A stretch of 64,000 nucleotides of DNA from contig NC_089180.1 in NCBI RefSeq assembly GCF_947507565.1, positions 186,001 through 250,000 on the forward strand. Reading direction: 5' to 3'. Positions within the stretch are counted from its first letter, which is position 1; each line of letters begins with the position of its first letter. Made by a program: the position numbers and the translations under genes. The notes below the pieces were generated by a model, which was given only the letters and a program-made list of their open reading frames with translations, did no database searches and was not told the origin of the DNA. This document shows, in pieces, positions 15,292 through 25,445 of this stretch. This DNA is from Oscarella lobularis (lineage: Eukaryota; Porifera; Homoscleromorpha; Homosclerophorida; Oscarellidae).

Positions 15292-15513
15292 TTCTGTTGT
15301 AGGTACTCAATGTGTTTTCTGTTGAAGGTACTCAATGTGTTTTCTGTTGTAGGTACTCAATGTGTTTTCTGTTGTAGGTACTCAATGTGTTTTCTGTTGA
15401 AGGTACTCAATGTGTTTTCTGTTGTAGGTACTCAATGTGTTTTCTGTTGAAGGTACTCAATGTGTTTTCTGTTGTAGGTACTCAATGTGTTTTCTGTTGA
15501 AGGTACTCAATAT
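15292..15513 (+). repeat. Homogeneous terminal sub-array of the satellite
   Basis: The last roughly nine units use the ending caatgtg instead of caatatg. They switch between ttgtagg and ttgaagg cores, with strict 25-bp spacing and no 32-bp forms. This sub-family is seen only at the right edge and reads as a young local expansion at the array boundary. Confidence 0.85.
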
Positions 15514-15552
15514 GTTTTATGTTTTTAAGGATAGCAAAAATCTACTCTGACT

Positions 15553-17350
15553 CTAAGCAGCTGGAACGTCAATGCAAAACGTGGGGATTTTCCTTGAAAC
15601 TGAAGCTGCTACTACAAAGGGGGCCCCTCTAGAAATAAATATATAAATAACTCACCTGTTTGGATGATTTTTTTCCTTCGGGGCGTAGAAGCGTCGAACT
15701 TGAGCCGGAGACGAATTTCAATTTGTAGGAGACCGGATCCACTTTGGCTTCGACGTTGCCAAGGACGATGACACCGTCCATAATTGACGTCACTTCTGGT
15801 GTCATGTATTCCTCCTCCTCTTCTGACTTCCGTGGTCGAATCCATCGAATTTCACTTGATCGGACATTTCTTCAAGGGAAAATAAAAATAAAATCGGAAA
15901 TTTTTATTGAATTTGTATTATTACCTCAATAGAACAATGGGTCTTCGTTGCATTTCTCGTTTGGCCTGTTCGGACAGCTCCACTTGATTCGCGGCGAAAT
16001 GTTTTTCGACGTAATTTGCCCACCTCTTCATAAACCCAATAAATAATTTTTTAATATTGATTAATTATTTTAACCTTTATTTCAGCGGAATTTGCCGACG
16101 CTCTATCGTCGTGCAAACCCTCAATTAATTCAATTTCCAATTTCCCGTTACGTTTGTGCTATAAAAAGACCCTTCATTCTACATCCGGGACCCCAACTTA
16201 TTCCCCTTCCTACAATGATCATCTTGAAGCAATTCTCCTCGGCCAATAGCTGCTCGGCTCTTCGCTGATACGTCGCCTCCGCCGCGGGGAGGTTCCCGGA
16301 TGCAGCCATGGCAACGGACTCCTCTACCAAGACATCGTAGACTTTGGTACAGACGTCATCTGTAACCAAAGTATGTAGCTACATGTAAGGGGAGAGACTA
16401 AGGGAGAGACGAAAGTGAAATATTTCTAAGTCAAACCTGTCTGACAAGATTCGGTATGAGTTTATCCATTGTAAACGTAATGTAAGCGTGAACGCCAAAC
16501 ATTTCGCGCCACGTGTCCTCAAACAGAGCGGGGTCCATATTCCCTAATAATTAAAATGAATAAATAATATATACTTTCCCAGTGTGTGTGTGTCTTTTAT
16601 AGGGAATAAAAAAGGGTCCACGTGACTAGGAAAACGACGTTTCTATGTGCAGCAAGAACGTCAAGCGCTCGAACGATTAAAAATCAAAGGCTTGGAACTG
16701 GTGAGCTGCACCAGTGATCACGTGATCAAATAAATAAATGCAATACTAAAAAACGGCCTTCTATCTTCCCATCTTACCGTCAAGAAGATTCTTAACCATG
16801 TCCAAGAACGCGGGGTAATATTCCTCTACGTCAATTTCGGCTGAAAAAGCGAGAACACGTGCGTGAGCACGTGGACTGAAATAATTATATATCTAATACT
16901 TACTGAGTGCTCTGAGTCGAAGTGCTACAGCTGTAGACTCCTTCTCAGCTAGCCTATAGGGAGCCTCGGTCTTGGTGACGGTCACAGCTTGACGATAGAT
17001 TCGAAAAAGACGATCAAAAAGCATCTAAAAAATTAATAAATATCAATTCGTTGATTAATTATTGATTTCTTTACCTGATGAAGTCTCAGGAAAACGTAGA
17101 ATGTATTATTCCTGAATATCAATGAGTACGTTCCCGGACCAGGTTCGAATTGCTGTTGCCTGGTTTCCGTTTCCATGGCATCGTCATCCGCATCTTCATC
17201 GTCGCTCAAATGTCCTCTAAAAATTCCAAAAAAATTGAATTGATATAAAGAATGCGTTGGCATGGTTACCGTTGAGCAGCAAAAAGATCAGGAATGAAGT
17301 GATACATGAATTCTTTCATTTTCCGCTTGTCGTCGCTATGGATACCAGTA
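15553..17350 (-). CDS. SIN3 corepressor, C-terminal part only
   Basis: SIN3 is the scaffold of the Sin3/HDAC corepressor complex. Exons read from 17350 downwards carry its C-terminal region. The first has [21 protein letters not shown] and the next has acidic [12 protein letters not shown], then [19 protein letters not shown]. Later ones carry [14 protein letters not shown] with [87 protein letters not shown] and [13 protein letters not shown]. The exons have GT-AG borders and stay open. The PAH domains and HDAC-interaction region expected upstream are absent. The frame instead runs into thiolase-like sequence at about 17350. The last exon (stop near 15553) is short and lacks roughly 80 residues of the usual C-terminus. 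The piece is open but truncated at both ends, so function is doubtful. Confidence 0.75.
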
Positions 17351-18195
17351 TCTTGCGCTTCTCAGCAAATTTTCCACTGTTGTGCAACGTTTTCAGCTAT
17401 GCACAGCATTAATTAATACGCACAGCAGAACACGTGACACTTTCTCCTACCAGTACATCCCCATGTGAATATTGGCAAATGAATCCATGAGTCCGTCTTT
17501 GAGCAGAGAGTATTGAACATGGTGACGTCACCAAACTTGACGGCAGTTCGCATGTGCCGGCAGTGAGACAACTACAAAAAAAAACCAGACTAAATTTTAA
17601 GAATAGAACAGTTGCACCTATATTTTCCTCTCACCTGACTCATGCTCTCCTGCCCGCCAGCGACGACAATGTGAGCGTCGCCCGCCTTGATGACCTGCAT
17701 GGCGAGCACGACTGAACGCAGTCCCCCGAGCCGCAGAGCATGTTGACGAGAGTCGACCGAACGCTGTAGGTAGGGAATTCCTGTCGCGCCGGATTTTGTC
17801 CGGCACCTAGAAAAGACGGGTCCACGCCCACACGTCACACCACTATGACCTCTCGCGAATTTAGGCAATGAAATTGTTGCGGATTTATTAATACCGTTGA
17901 TGAATGTGCGTGCCTTTTGGGCTGTTTATGATCAATTTTCGTGTGGAAAATTGATTTTCTTTTCGAGTTTGGCGTTGCGATCTCTGCTTTGCCTACCTGC
18001 TGTTAAAACTTGCCCCCACGAAAACGTCGGAGACGCTCTCCGGTTGCGACGTCGGCTCGTTTGAGCCTCTATGGTTTGAGCGCCTCCTTTATGGCGATTC
18101 CGCCGAGACGATGCGCCGGCAACGAACTCAACGTGCCGTTGATGTTTCCGACTGGAGTTTGTAGCCGCTCTCACGATGTAAACGTTGTCGGTCAT
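17350..18195 (-). pseudogene. Acetyl-CoA acetyltransferase (thiolase) remnant
   Basis: It starts with MTDNVYIVRAA and then, after frame changes, shows TPVGNINGTLSSLPAHRL, GIAIKEALK, PESVSDVFVG, QVLTAG, GAGQNPARQ, VNMLCGSG, LRSVVLAMQVIKAGDAH, IVVAGGQESMSQ, KFGDVTMFNTL, LKDGLMDSFANIHMG and TAENVAQQWKI. These are the N-terminal half of a thiolase in the correct order, including the active-site cysteine in MLCGSG. Introns keep good borders, for example LTAG split by a phase-1 intron near 17830-17985, so this is not a retrocopy. Joining the motifs needs at least five single- or few-base frame changes, and an in-frame TGA lies at 17362-17364. The C-terminal half is missing; the reading frame passes directly into SIN3 sequence. 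Confidence 0.8.
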
Positions 18196-18722
18196 GCAGC
18201 ACGGACTTGAGCAGGTAAATACACCTGCGTCTCTGTACGCGTCACTGCGCGAAAGTGCGACTTTTCACCACAAGCGGTTTGTAGCTTACGTTTGAAGAAC
18301 GACACTGTCTCTTCGGTTCGATGGTAAAGTGGAGTCGATCTCTTCGTTAGACGCTTTTTTACCGACTGCGATAAAGCGAGCGAAAAAGACGTTGAGGGAT
18401 CTTCGATATGAAAACGACGTGTTAGCTAAATATGTCTGCATCTCCAAACGTTATCATCACCTGACCAGAATAGTCTCACCCGTTAGACGATTGGCCCAGT
18501 TACAAATGAAGAAATGCAGTGCTTTGAAAATGAAAAGCACTCATTAATTGTAAAATATTTGACCTGTTCTGAGAACTGTCATCTACATTGGGGAGCAGCC
18601 GGAAGGAGCGCGCGCGTGATTTCGGTAGGTCTAAGTATAGCGACGCTAAAAATAGGATTCGCAACTATAAACCCCATGCCACGTCACCCCACTACTATAC
18701 AACGCAATAAGGTATTAAATAC
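18196..18722. other. Spacer without a recognised gene
   Basis: This separates the thiolase remnant from the end of WAPL. Open frames of 66-95 codons exist on the + strand, but none resembles a known domain and none has convincing splice partners. No RNA gene was seen. Confidence 0.5.
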
Positions 18723-21700
18723 TCAACTGGAACTAAGTGACTCCAAAATTTCAATGACATCTGTGACTGATTGGCGATTCGAGTCCAGTTCGCTTTTCTG
18801 AGAAGAAGCGCCACGTGGAAGAATATTTTAGGTGCTCAAAGTTGGCTAACCTGAAGCTTCATATACGCAAAAATTATTTTCGCTGAATTGACGAGCTTCT
18901 TTGCCATATCGTCCACCAAATACGACTCCAATTCAAGCTTATTTTCCTACGCGAGTCGAAATAGAAACGAAGGCAAACGACTCGACGAAGTACGCACCAT
19001 ATTATATTTCGTAAGACAGCCGAGTAGTAGAGCAATATAAGAAGCAAGAGATCCATATCGACTGAACTTGTCCAGTTTCAACTCCATCTCTATTCAAAAA
19101 AAAAACGAACATAGCTAAAGTGACTCCTCGGTTTGACGTGCCTCTGAGGCCAAACGGTGCCGCCATGGACGGCTGAGAGCTCGCGCTACCGTCGTCGCTG
19201 CTTTGCGATTGAACGACGCCGGAGTCGTCGTCCGTTTGACCCCTCATTCCATATCCTGCTCCCACTGTCGAGAAGAAGCTCGAACAGAAGTCGTTGTTCG
19301 TCTTGAACAAGTCGATTAGACCCGGAATCGTGCGAACGTCGTCGCGCGTGTCGTCGTCGTCGTCTTTCGGCGACTCGCGAACGGTTATGTTGCTCATTGT
19401 CACTCGACTGACGGCGCTGACAGCAGCAACGTTGAGAAGAAAGCCGACGCTCTACGAAAACGCAGTAATTCATAGGAGAAGACGCTTCTTCGACACGTCG
19501 GGACTGACTACTAAATCTATTTCCAGCTTTGCGTTCGATTCGAACCGTCGTCGAGGCTTATTGAAGAGAAAGGAGAGGACCAGTGTGAGGAGCTCTAGTT
19601 CCTCACTCACGCACATAGCAGCTGCACCTAAAAACGAAAAAGAATTACTACTTTTTATAGACTATTAAATTTATTACCGTTGTTGCAACTGACGTCGGCA
19701 AGAAAACATAGAGTATTGTATAAGCACTTGACGTAGCTCGAGCTACATAATCGCATTTAGTTAATAGTATATAAACCGTTGCTTGATACCTACTTTCCGC
19801 AATTTTCCTCGCTGCTGCGAAAGACTGAACTCAATAAGGACAGTACCCTTTTGTATACGTCTAAGCATTAGCATGCCTATTTGTTTAAGCTCTTCTTACC
19901 TCGTTATCTTTTCCACGATGCCTCTGAAAACACTTCGGATGTAGGGCAGACATTCGCCGTGTTGAATAAAAGAACGCAGGAACTTGAGAAAGCGGCAGTA
20001 CAAGATGCAGGAGTGAGGTAATTCGGTCACGTCAGAGTCTGCCTTGACGGAAAGGATTTCACGTCCAAGTGTATCGGCTTTGGAAGACAATCAATAAACA
20101 TAACGAAGTTTTCAATAGACTGCCTGCCTTGGCTAACTAGACGCTGAACTCCACCAAATTCGTGAATTTTAGCCAAATATTTACTGCCGCTTCTACTTTC
20201 TGCAAATGCCACTAAAGTTTCCGATGCCAAACTATTGGCCTAATGAAAAGAATGCGTACACACATCGCTCCTCCATTCTCTGTGTGTAATCTTACCGTTA
20301 GACAGCCCCCTGGGAGGTACTCCAACCCGTGAATAGACGATCTCTTTTCCAAAACATTTCTAAAGATAACGACAAGGTTGAATAATCAATTCTACTGTGT
20401 ATGCTAAGAAATACCGTATTTTATTTGAAAGCTCGTTGAGAGTGATGCCGCCTTTACCCCCTCCATCTGCAGCTGATATTTCCGGATTGAGCAACCGGCA
20501 GAGGAGAGCTATAGCACGCAGACCCACTCAGCGAGCCTCCCAAATATCAAAACCTGGTATTACCAACGGTCTCTTCAGATACATCCAATCCCGCTCTGTC
20601 TTTTGATAAAACGAAAAACAGAGCACTCGTTACTAAAGCCAATTGCTTTGGGGGGGAAATGACCGTCAAAAAACGTAACTTTCAGTTTGGCAGGATAAAT
20701 TCAATCTACTTACTGAGCTTGAGTCGGCATCTTGAAGAGCCGAAAAGAGGCTGTCCGTTAGATTAGCAGCTCGCAAGTGAACGCGAAACAGTCCACGTGA
20801 ACACTCTTCCAGCATGCTGCAGGCACTATTAAAAAAGAAAAAAGAACGTCATCCAAAAAGTCCATAAGCCAAATGATGAGCGCACTTTGAGCATCTCACT
20901 CTCAAGGTGAACTTTGGATTCATTCCATGAAGCCAATATTCAAAATTGTCAGTAAGCTACAGAACAAATTAGAGGAGAAATCTAAAGGAGGGTTTCCTCT
21001 ACAGGCAAGAACCCCATAACAGTACCATACCTTGCAACTACTGTACCGGTAGACAATAATTAAGTAACTAAAATTTACCGAATCTTCCACATCAATTCGT
21101 TTAGCCGGACTCCGTTCTTTCTCTTGAGCAACGACAGGCAAAACAGCAAGACTCTTCTATTGAGGCAAATGCGCTAGTAGCTTCGTTCACACAATTTAGT
21201 CTTACTGGACTGCTGTTGGTACGTGCTTTCGAACTCATCTGACTTGCCGCTTCATTCACTCTCGTCGCCAAAGGCAACGAATACGCCCTTGAAGCGACAG
21301 AAGAAGACGACGGCGACGACGGCGAAGAAGAAGACGAGTTTCCCTTAGCGAAAACGGTGATTCGCTTAGTCGAACGACGCAGGGGCGGCGGCGAAAACGA
21401 AAAATCGTCATCGGAGACGTCGTAAGGACTTTTCTTTCCTTTCGACGACGACGACGGTGATTCGATTACGTCGTGTCCGCTTCCATCGTCGTCGTCGTTT
21501 CGTCGAAACTCGTCGCGATGCTCGAGCAGCGTCGAATCGAAGGTGGCGACCGCTTGGCGACACGTCGACCACGTCGTCGTCGCTTCGTTGGCTCGTCGCA
21601 ACGACTTGAGCATCGATGGGCGCGCCGCGGCTCGCTGTTCGGACGACGATGACGTTCGAGACGACGACGGTGGCGCTTGGTCGACTTTCGCTTTCCTTTT

Positions 21701-21781
21701 TGTCGCGAGGCCGACGATCGCTCTCGTCGGCAGATTTACATCGTCGTCGAACGAATTCGCGTTGCCTTCGTCTTCGTGCAT
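18723..21781 (-). CDS. WAPL cohesin-release factor
   Basis: WAPL opens the cohesin ring together with PDS5. The N-terminal exon (down to about 21090) is low-complexity, rich in Ser/Asp, with a KRKAKVDQ basic patch. Downstream exons carry the conserved WAPL helical repeats: EYWLHGMNPKFTLRVR, FRVHLRAANLTDSLFSALQD, LALVTSALFFVLSKDRAGLD, ASETLVAFAESRSG with IHEFGGVQRLVSQ, SVGFLLNVAAVSAVSR, RTIPGLIDLFKTN, SRYGSLASYIALLLGCL and, in the last exon, RQSVTDVIEILESLSSS followed by TGA at 18723-18725. This order and the ALLLGCL and VIEILE tail motifs match the WAPL C-terminal domain. One intron near 20540 is about 70 bp and phase 1 (EETV/ALLCRLLNP). The start is uncertain. The ATG at 21781 is in frame, but the frame stays open upstream to about 21900 without an ATG, so a further 5' exon or a truncated 5' end is possible. 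Confidence 0.8.
21449..21645. repeat. Segmental duplicate, copy 1 (inside the WAPL N-terminal exon)
   Basis: About 195 bp here recur in the same orientation at 23311-23505 with only a handful of substitutions. On the minus strand both encode MLKSLRRANEATTT and FDSTLLEHRDEFRRNDDD. Copy 1 is the original because it continues on both sides into the WAPL frame. Confidence 0.9.
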
Positions 21782-21926
21782 GATCCGGGCCCGTGCACCT
21801 ACAATTTTTTGACTCTTGGTGGTTGCCTTGGATCCACACGCGAACGGCGAATACGAAAAGGAGTAAGTCCTCGAGTTAATGAACTGAACTCCCCTTTGAC
21901 GTGACGTTTTTTAATTTAATTTAATT

Positions 21927-22251
21927 AAGGGGAGACGATTTCTATGCGACAGCCAATACCATTCTCGATCCTCTCCTGACGGCGCCGAGCAAGGAAGGCG
22001 TGGATCGAATGGTCGACGATTTGGAAAAGCAGTACGTTTATGGATTAAATTCGCGGAACCGTTGTCCCCCTCTCTTCATTTGTTTGTGTATTTTATCTCC
22101 TCCTTCTTCTCGCAGGGCTGCAAAGAGAGCCAAGTTCAGTCCAACGAGAGAAACACAAATTCACAGCCAAAATCAAGCAGAATCTCGAACGGGGCACAGC
22201 CGTCTAAAGACGTCGTCGTTCGTCTTTTGTCAAACGATTTCATGTAGATAA
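21927..22251 (+). pseudogene. SYF2 splicing-factor remnant
   Basis: SYF2 is a component of the spliceosome NineTeen-related complex. The first exon-like part reads GDDFYATANTILDPLL and GVDRMVDDLEKQ, followed by a GT donor near 22033. The second exon (from about 22117) starts AAKRAKFSPTR. After a frame change it ends FTAKIKQNLERGTAV with a stop, which is the usual SYF2 C-terminus. The expected segment between these (the region with NERN and ERFYG) is collapsed and out of frame. No upstream exons exist, because the sequence to the left belongs to WAPL on the other strand. I read it as a decayed 3' fragment. Confidence 0.65.
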
Positions 22252-22388
22252 ATGTAGGTAAAAAGTAGACGTAGTATGCAATAAATATGTATGCGGACTG
22301 CACTTGCGAGAGCACGTACGTTGGTCGTTGTCTATAGTTGCTTATCCAACCAGATCATGCGAAATGAAGACAGGCAAAGGACTTACCT

Positions 22389-23190
22389 CGGGATAGTACC
22401 AACCCTTCAAGACGTCCGCATTGCTTTTATCGATTAACTCCCCTTCCTGAATTTGATCGGACGAGACGACCAGATTGACATTCAAACACCTAGAATAGAG
22501 ATAGAAAAAAAACTCCGAAGTACATTCACGCGTACATACCTTTTCTCTTCACGTCGATGTGAGAACCGACTAATATGACGGTGGCGCCGGGCGCTCTCGC
22601 CTGTCAACAAATGCTTTCTGAGAGCGAAGAAATTCATGGGCGAAATTCGTCGACCTGAATGTTTCGAAGCCACGATTCCAATTCGTTTATGCCGTCGTCG
22701 CCGTCGTTGACGTTCCAAAGGACGAGATAAAGAGACCGCTTGGATAGGAAACACTGGTGAGTGGCATAATAGCCTTCCTGTAGAAGAAGAGACATCATCA
22801 TTTTTGGGAGTGTCTAGAACTCTGGAACGGTACTGTATATGAACAGTACGCGTCATTTCATAAAAACTAACTAGAGCCGCTAGGGAGCACGAACCTGTCC
22901 GGCAAAATCCCACGTGAGAAATTCTATGACTAAGAGTCCGATTTTGAGTGTACTTCCAAACGCCCAAATCGACTCCGACCGTCGACATCTGCGTCTTCTT
23001 GGAATCTGAAACAGAACAATTATTTTTTCTATCTCAGAAAAAAAATTGCCCCCTGGAAAAAAACCTTTCGTCGATTCTGACGCGTAGACGCCGTCTCGTC
23101 GTTTGTTGAAATGCAGCAAGTCGTAGTCCTTAGTAGACCTGTTTTTTTTCAGAGGAACTCGACCGGCGGAAAAGAAGCCTAGAGAAATGC
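22389..23190 (-). pseudogene. Roc GTPase domain fragment (LRRK/ROCO-like)
   Basis: Exons on the minus strand read LLHFNKRRDGVYASESTK, then KKTQMSTVGVDLGVW, then after a one-base frame change VIEFLTWDFAGQ, then EGYYATHQCFLSKRSLYLVLW with NVNDGDDGINELESWLRNIQ, then ARAPGATVILVGSHIDVKRK. STVG(V)D, WDFAGQ and (V)GSHID are the switch I, DxxG and specificity-loop regions of Roc GTPases of the LRRK family. There is no P-loop exon, leucine-rich repeats, COR or kinase domain in the neighbourhood. The next open exon (near 22395-22490, with IQEGELIDKSNADVLKGW) does not join in phase and I do not recognise it. The fragment is bounded on the high side by a TA microsatellite at 23215. Known Roc proteins are large, so this is a fragment, probably dead. 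Confidence 0.65.
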
Positions 23191-23214
23191 GTAAATTACA
23201 AAAAACAGAACGGG

Positions 23215-23237
23215 TATATATATATATATATATATAT
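23215..23237. repeat. (TA)n microsatellite
   Basis: This is an uninterrupted TA run. It lies between the Roc fragment and a duplicated piece of the WAPL exon, at or close to the junction of two unrelated segments. Confidence 0.95.
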
Positions 23238-23300
23238 TTCTATGCCTCTTTTCACCGTGTCCTCTGCAGCCATGAGATCATCTCTATCGGCAACGACTTC

Positions 23301-23505
23301 ATACGACAACGACGACGGTGATTCGATTACGTCGTGTCCGCTTCCATTGTCGTCGTCGTTTCGTCGAAACTCGTCGCGATGTTCGAGCAGCGTCGAATCG
23401 AAGGTCGCGACCGCTTGGCGACTCGTCGACGTCGTCGTCGTCGCTTCGTTGGCTCGTCGCAACGACTTGAGCATCGATGGGCGCGCCGCGGCTCGCTGTT
23501 CGGAC
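23301..23505. repeat. Segmental duplicate, copy 2 (WAPL exon piece)
   Basis: This is a direct-orientation copy of 21449-21645 with near identity, interrupted at its right end (after gctgttcgga) by the putative promoter of the PLP-enzyme gene. On the minus strand the copied WAPL frame runs on into YEVVADRDDLMAAEDTVKRG, which is not WAPL. A further unidentified coding scrap is therefore attached. The copy ends about 55 bp before the ATG at 23561, so it may now supply upstream DNA of that gene. Confidence 0.85.
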
Positions 23506-23560
23506 CAGAGATTTATCTCTGATCGAACGACACTCTTTGCTTCAGGCCCCCGGATTATAA

Positions 23561-25063
23561 ATGGATCGCCTTCTCGCAGGGCTTCCGTGGGACAAATCGT
23601 TCACTCCGCAACATGTTTCGTCTCTGCAAACTCCCGCTTTTCTCGTCGACGTCCCGACTCTAAAGCAAAACTGCCAGACGATGATCGAGCGCTGCGCTCG
23701 AGCGGGAGTCAATTTACGTCCCCACATGAAAACGGCGAAGACCTGGTGCACCAAACGCACAAACCGAGTAAGATCAACTGTAATCGACGATTCGTCTATG
23801 CAGGGAGGCCGGCTTCTACATGACAAACGAAACGAGGCGCCGCATAACGGTCTCAACGATCGGCGAAGCGTCGTTTTTCGCCGAAGGCGGCTTCGACGAC
23901 ATTCTCCTCGCTTTTCCAATGACGAAGAACAAGCTCAAACCCGTTGCCAAGCTCATGCAGCAACTCGAGCAAGTCCACATCGTCGTCGATAGCAAGGAGG
24001 CGGTGAAGGCAATCAAGGACTTTGACGGAAGGCTTCCCGTTGGTCGCAAGTGGTCCGTTCTCGTCATTGTCGACGTCGGATATGGAAGACGTACGGTAGC
24101 CTATTTTTTTTCAATGGAATCCTTAGCAAGATGCAACAGTGTTTTGATTGATGTTCTGCTTTTAGTTGGCGTTCCTATAGCTGATAGTGCGGGCATTCTG
24201 GAGTTGATACGAGATATGATGGACAGCGAGGAAATTCAATTTTCCGGACTCTATACTCACACCGGACAAGCGTATGATGCTCGTGAAAGCGGCCAAGTGC
24301 AAAAGCTTTTGTCGCAAACCGTGGAGTCAATATCTGACTTGGCTAAAAAGTCTGTGCAGCCTAACTCAGCACACACATGAACTTACGATTTTCTTTAGAA
24401 TTCGAGCGAGTGGTATTGATTGTCCAATTGTTAGTATTGGATCAACGCCAACGTGTTCAGTAGCGAAAAACGATCTGGGTGCTGTGACGGAAATTCACCC
24501 AGGAAACTACATCTTTTATGGTAGAGCCAAATTAGGTTTTCTGTTAGTGTATTACCTTTGTCTTCAGACTGGGAGCAACGGCTAATTGGCTCTTGCACTG
24601 AGTCCGAGATTGCGTGCACCGTTCAAGTCACCGTGATGAGTCACTATCCGAGCAAAGGGCACATGGTAATAGACTCGGGTTGGACTGGAATGAGTCTGGA
24701 CAAAGACAGAAACGAAACCGGATATGGAGCAGTTGTTCGAGAAACAGATTTAGAGTGAGATGTAATTAGCCAAGATGTCTTTATTTTTTTACGTTGTTAT
24801 GGCTTGTTTAGACTCTTTTCTATGTCTCAAGAGGTGGGAAAAGTGAGATCAAAGTCCGGCTCTTTGAACTACGAGAAGTATCCTATAGGAAGCTCGCTGT
24901 GGCTATATCCCTATCATGTAAGTCTCTTTTGGGTCAGGTTTGAATTGCTACTAACTCTCACGTTTTGCTGTAGTCTTGTGCGACGGCCTATCATCATCCT
25001 AGGTATTTTATTTGTGAAGGTGAAACGGTTATTGATGAATGGATTCCTCACAGAGGATGGTAG
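23561..25063 (+). CDS. D-serine dehydratase / D-threonine aldolase-like PLP enzyme
   Basis: This is a seven-exon gene. The spliced frame (23561-23745, 23804-24090, 24166-24349, 24399-24520, 24568-24754, 24812-24917, 24974-25063) is open and encodes 386 residues. The fold is the alanine-racemase-type N-terminal barrel of the DSD1/D-threonine aldolase family. RPHMKTAKT places the PLP lysine at about residue 57. ITVSTIGEASFFAEGGFDD and VDVGYGR follow, and THTGQAY sits in the middle. The C-terminal PYHSC places the His and Cys expected to bind the zinc ion of this family at residues 357 and 359. Family members remove the amino group from D-serine or D-threo-hydroxyaspartate, or cleave D-threonine; the substrate cannot be told from sequence. 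Start ATG chosen because AFLVDVPTL follows at the normal distance. Confidence 0.9.
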
Positions 25064-25445
25064 TGAGAGCAGAGTGTTCGCGTTAGGTTCATTGTAGACA
25101 AACTGTCCCGTAAACGAATTTTTGGCACTAGTTTAGTGTCAAGTGTTACTCTCTATAGTATAAATTGACAACTCTAGAGCGGGGGTTCTTAGGCCGGCTT
25201 TGTTTGAATCTAATCTGGCGCATCTAGACCAGCGCATCGGGTTGTTTGTATATTTAATTACCAAATATACATTTTGCTCACTAGTAAATTAAATCTAATA
25301 ATGACAGAAAATGATTTTGCTCATGCACGCACCATTGGCTCTCGGCCTACAGCGTCTATTGTTAACTATGAAAAAGTGAATCAATCAATCTCCTTGAAAT
25401 GAATAACTAAATTACGTCTCTCCGTCCTCTCGCTCTCCCTCGTTT
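25064..25445. other. Convergent intergenic spacer
   Basis: This 382-bp stretch lies between the 3' ends of the PLP-enzyme gene (+) and the WAVE gene (-). It is AT-rich with an aataaa-like context on both strands and holds no recognisable gene. Confidence 0.6.

Larger units (their letters stand above)
1..15520 (+). repeat. Satellite array, 25-bp unit with higher-order structure
   Basis: The whole stretch is a head-to-tail array of a 25-bp unit that reads gttttctgttgaagg followed by tactcaatat. Regular variants are present: cattat or cattac for caatat, gaacg or gtagg for gaagg, gttaaacgtatt for gttgaaggtact, and a 32-bp form with an extra tttctgt. A rarer variant carries an insertion reading cagtgtactcaatctg. 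The array already runs at base 1, so its left end is outside the window. The right end is sharp near 15520, where unique sequence starts. Short Cys/Phe-rich open frames on the + strand are by-products of the repeat and I do not call them genes. I see no interspersed unique DNA inside. Confidence 0.97.

Noticed and set aside
3599-15450. Open frames of 60-92 codons, rich in Cys, Phe and Val
   Set aside because: They are translations of the satellite, identical between repeat blocks, with arbitrary ends and no initiation context.
1-15520. Possible CRISPR-like array
   Set aside because: The repeats are directly adjacent with no unique spacers and no cas-like genes, and the rest of the window is eukaryotic.
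18329-18801. Two plus-strand frames (72 and 95 codons) in the spacer
   Set aside because: Composition is unremarkable; there is no recognised motif and no supporting splice structure.
21408-21839. Arg-rich minus-strand frame overlapping the WAPL exon
   Set aside because: It arises from reading cgtcgt-type codons in a shifted frame; the WAPL frame and its continuation explain the region.
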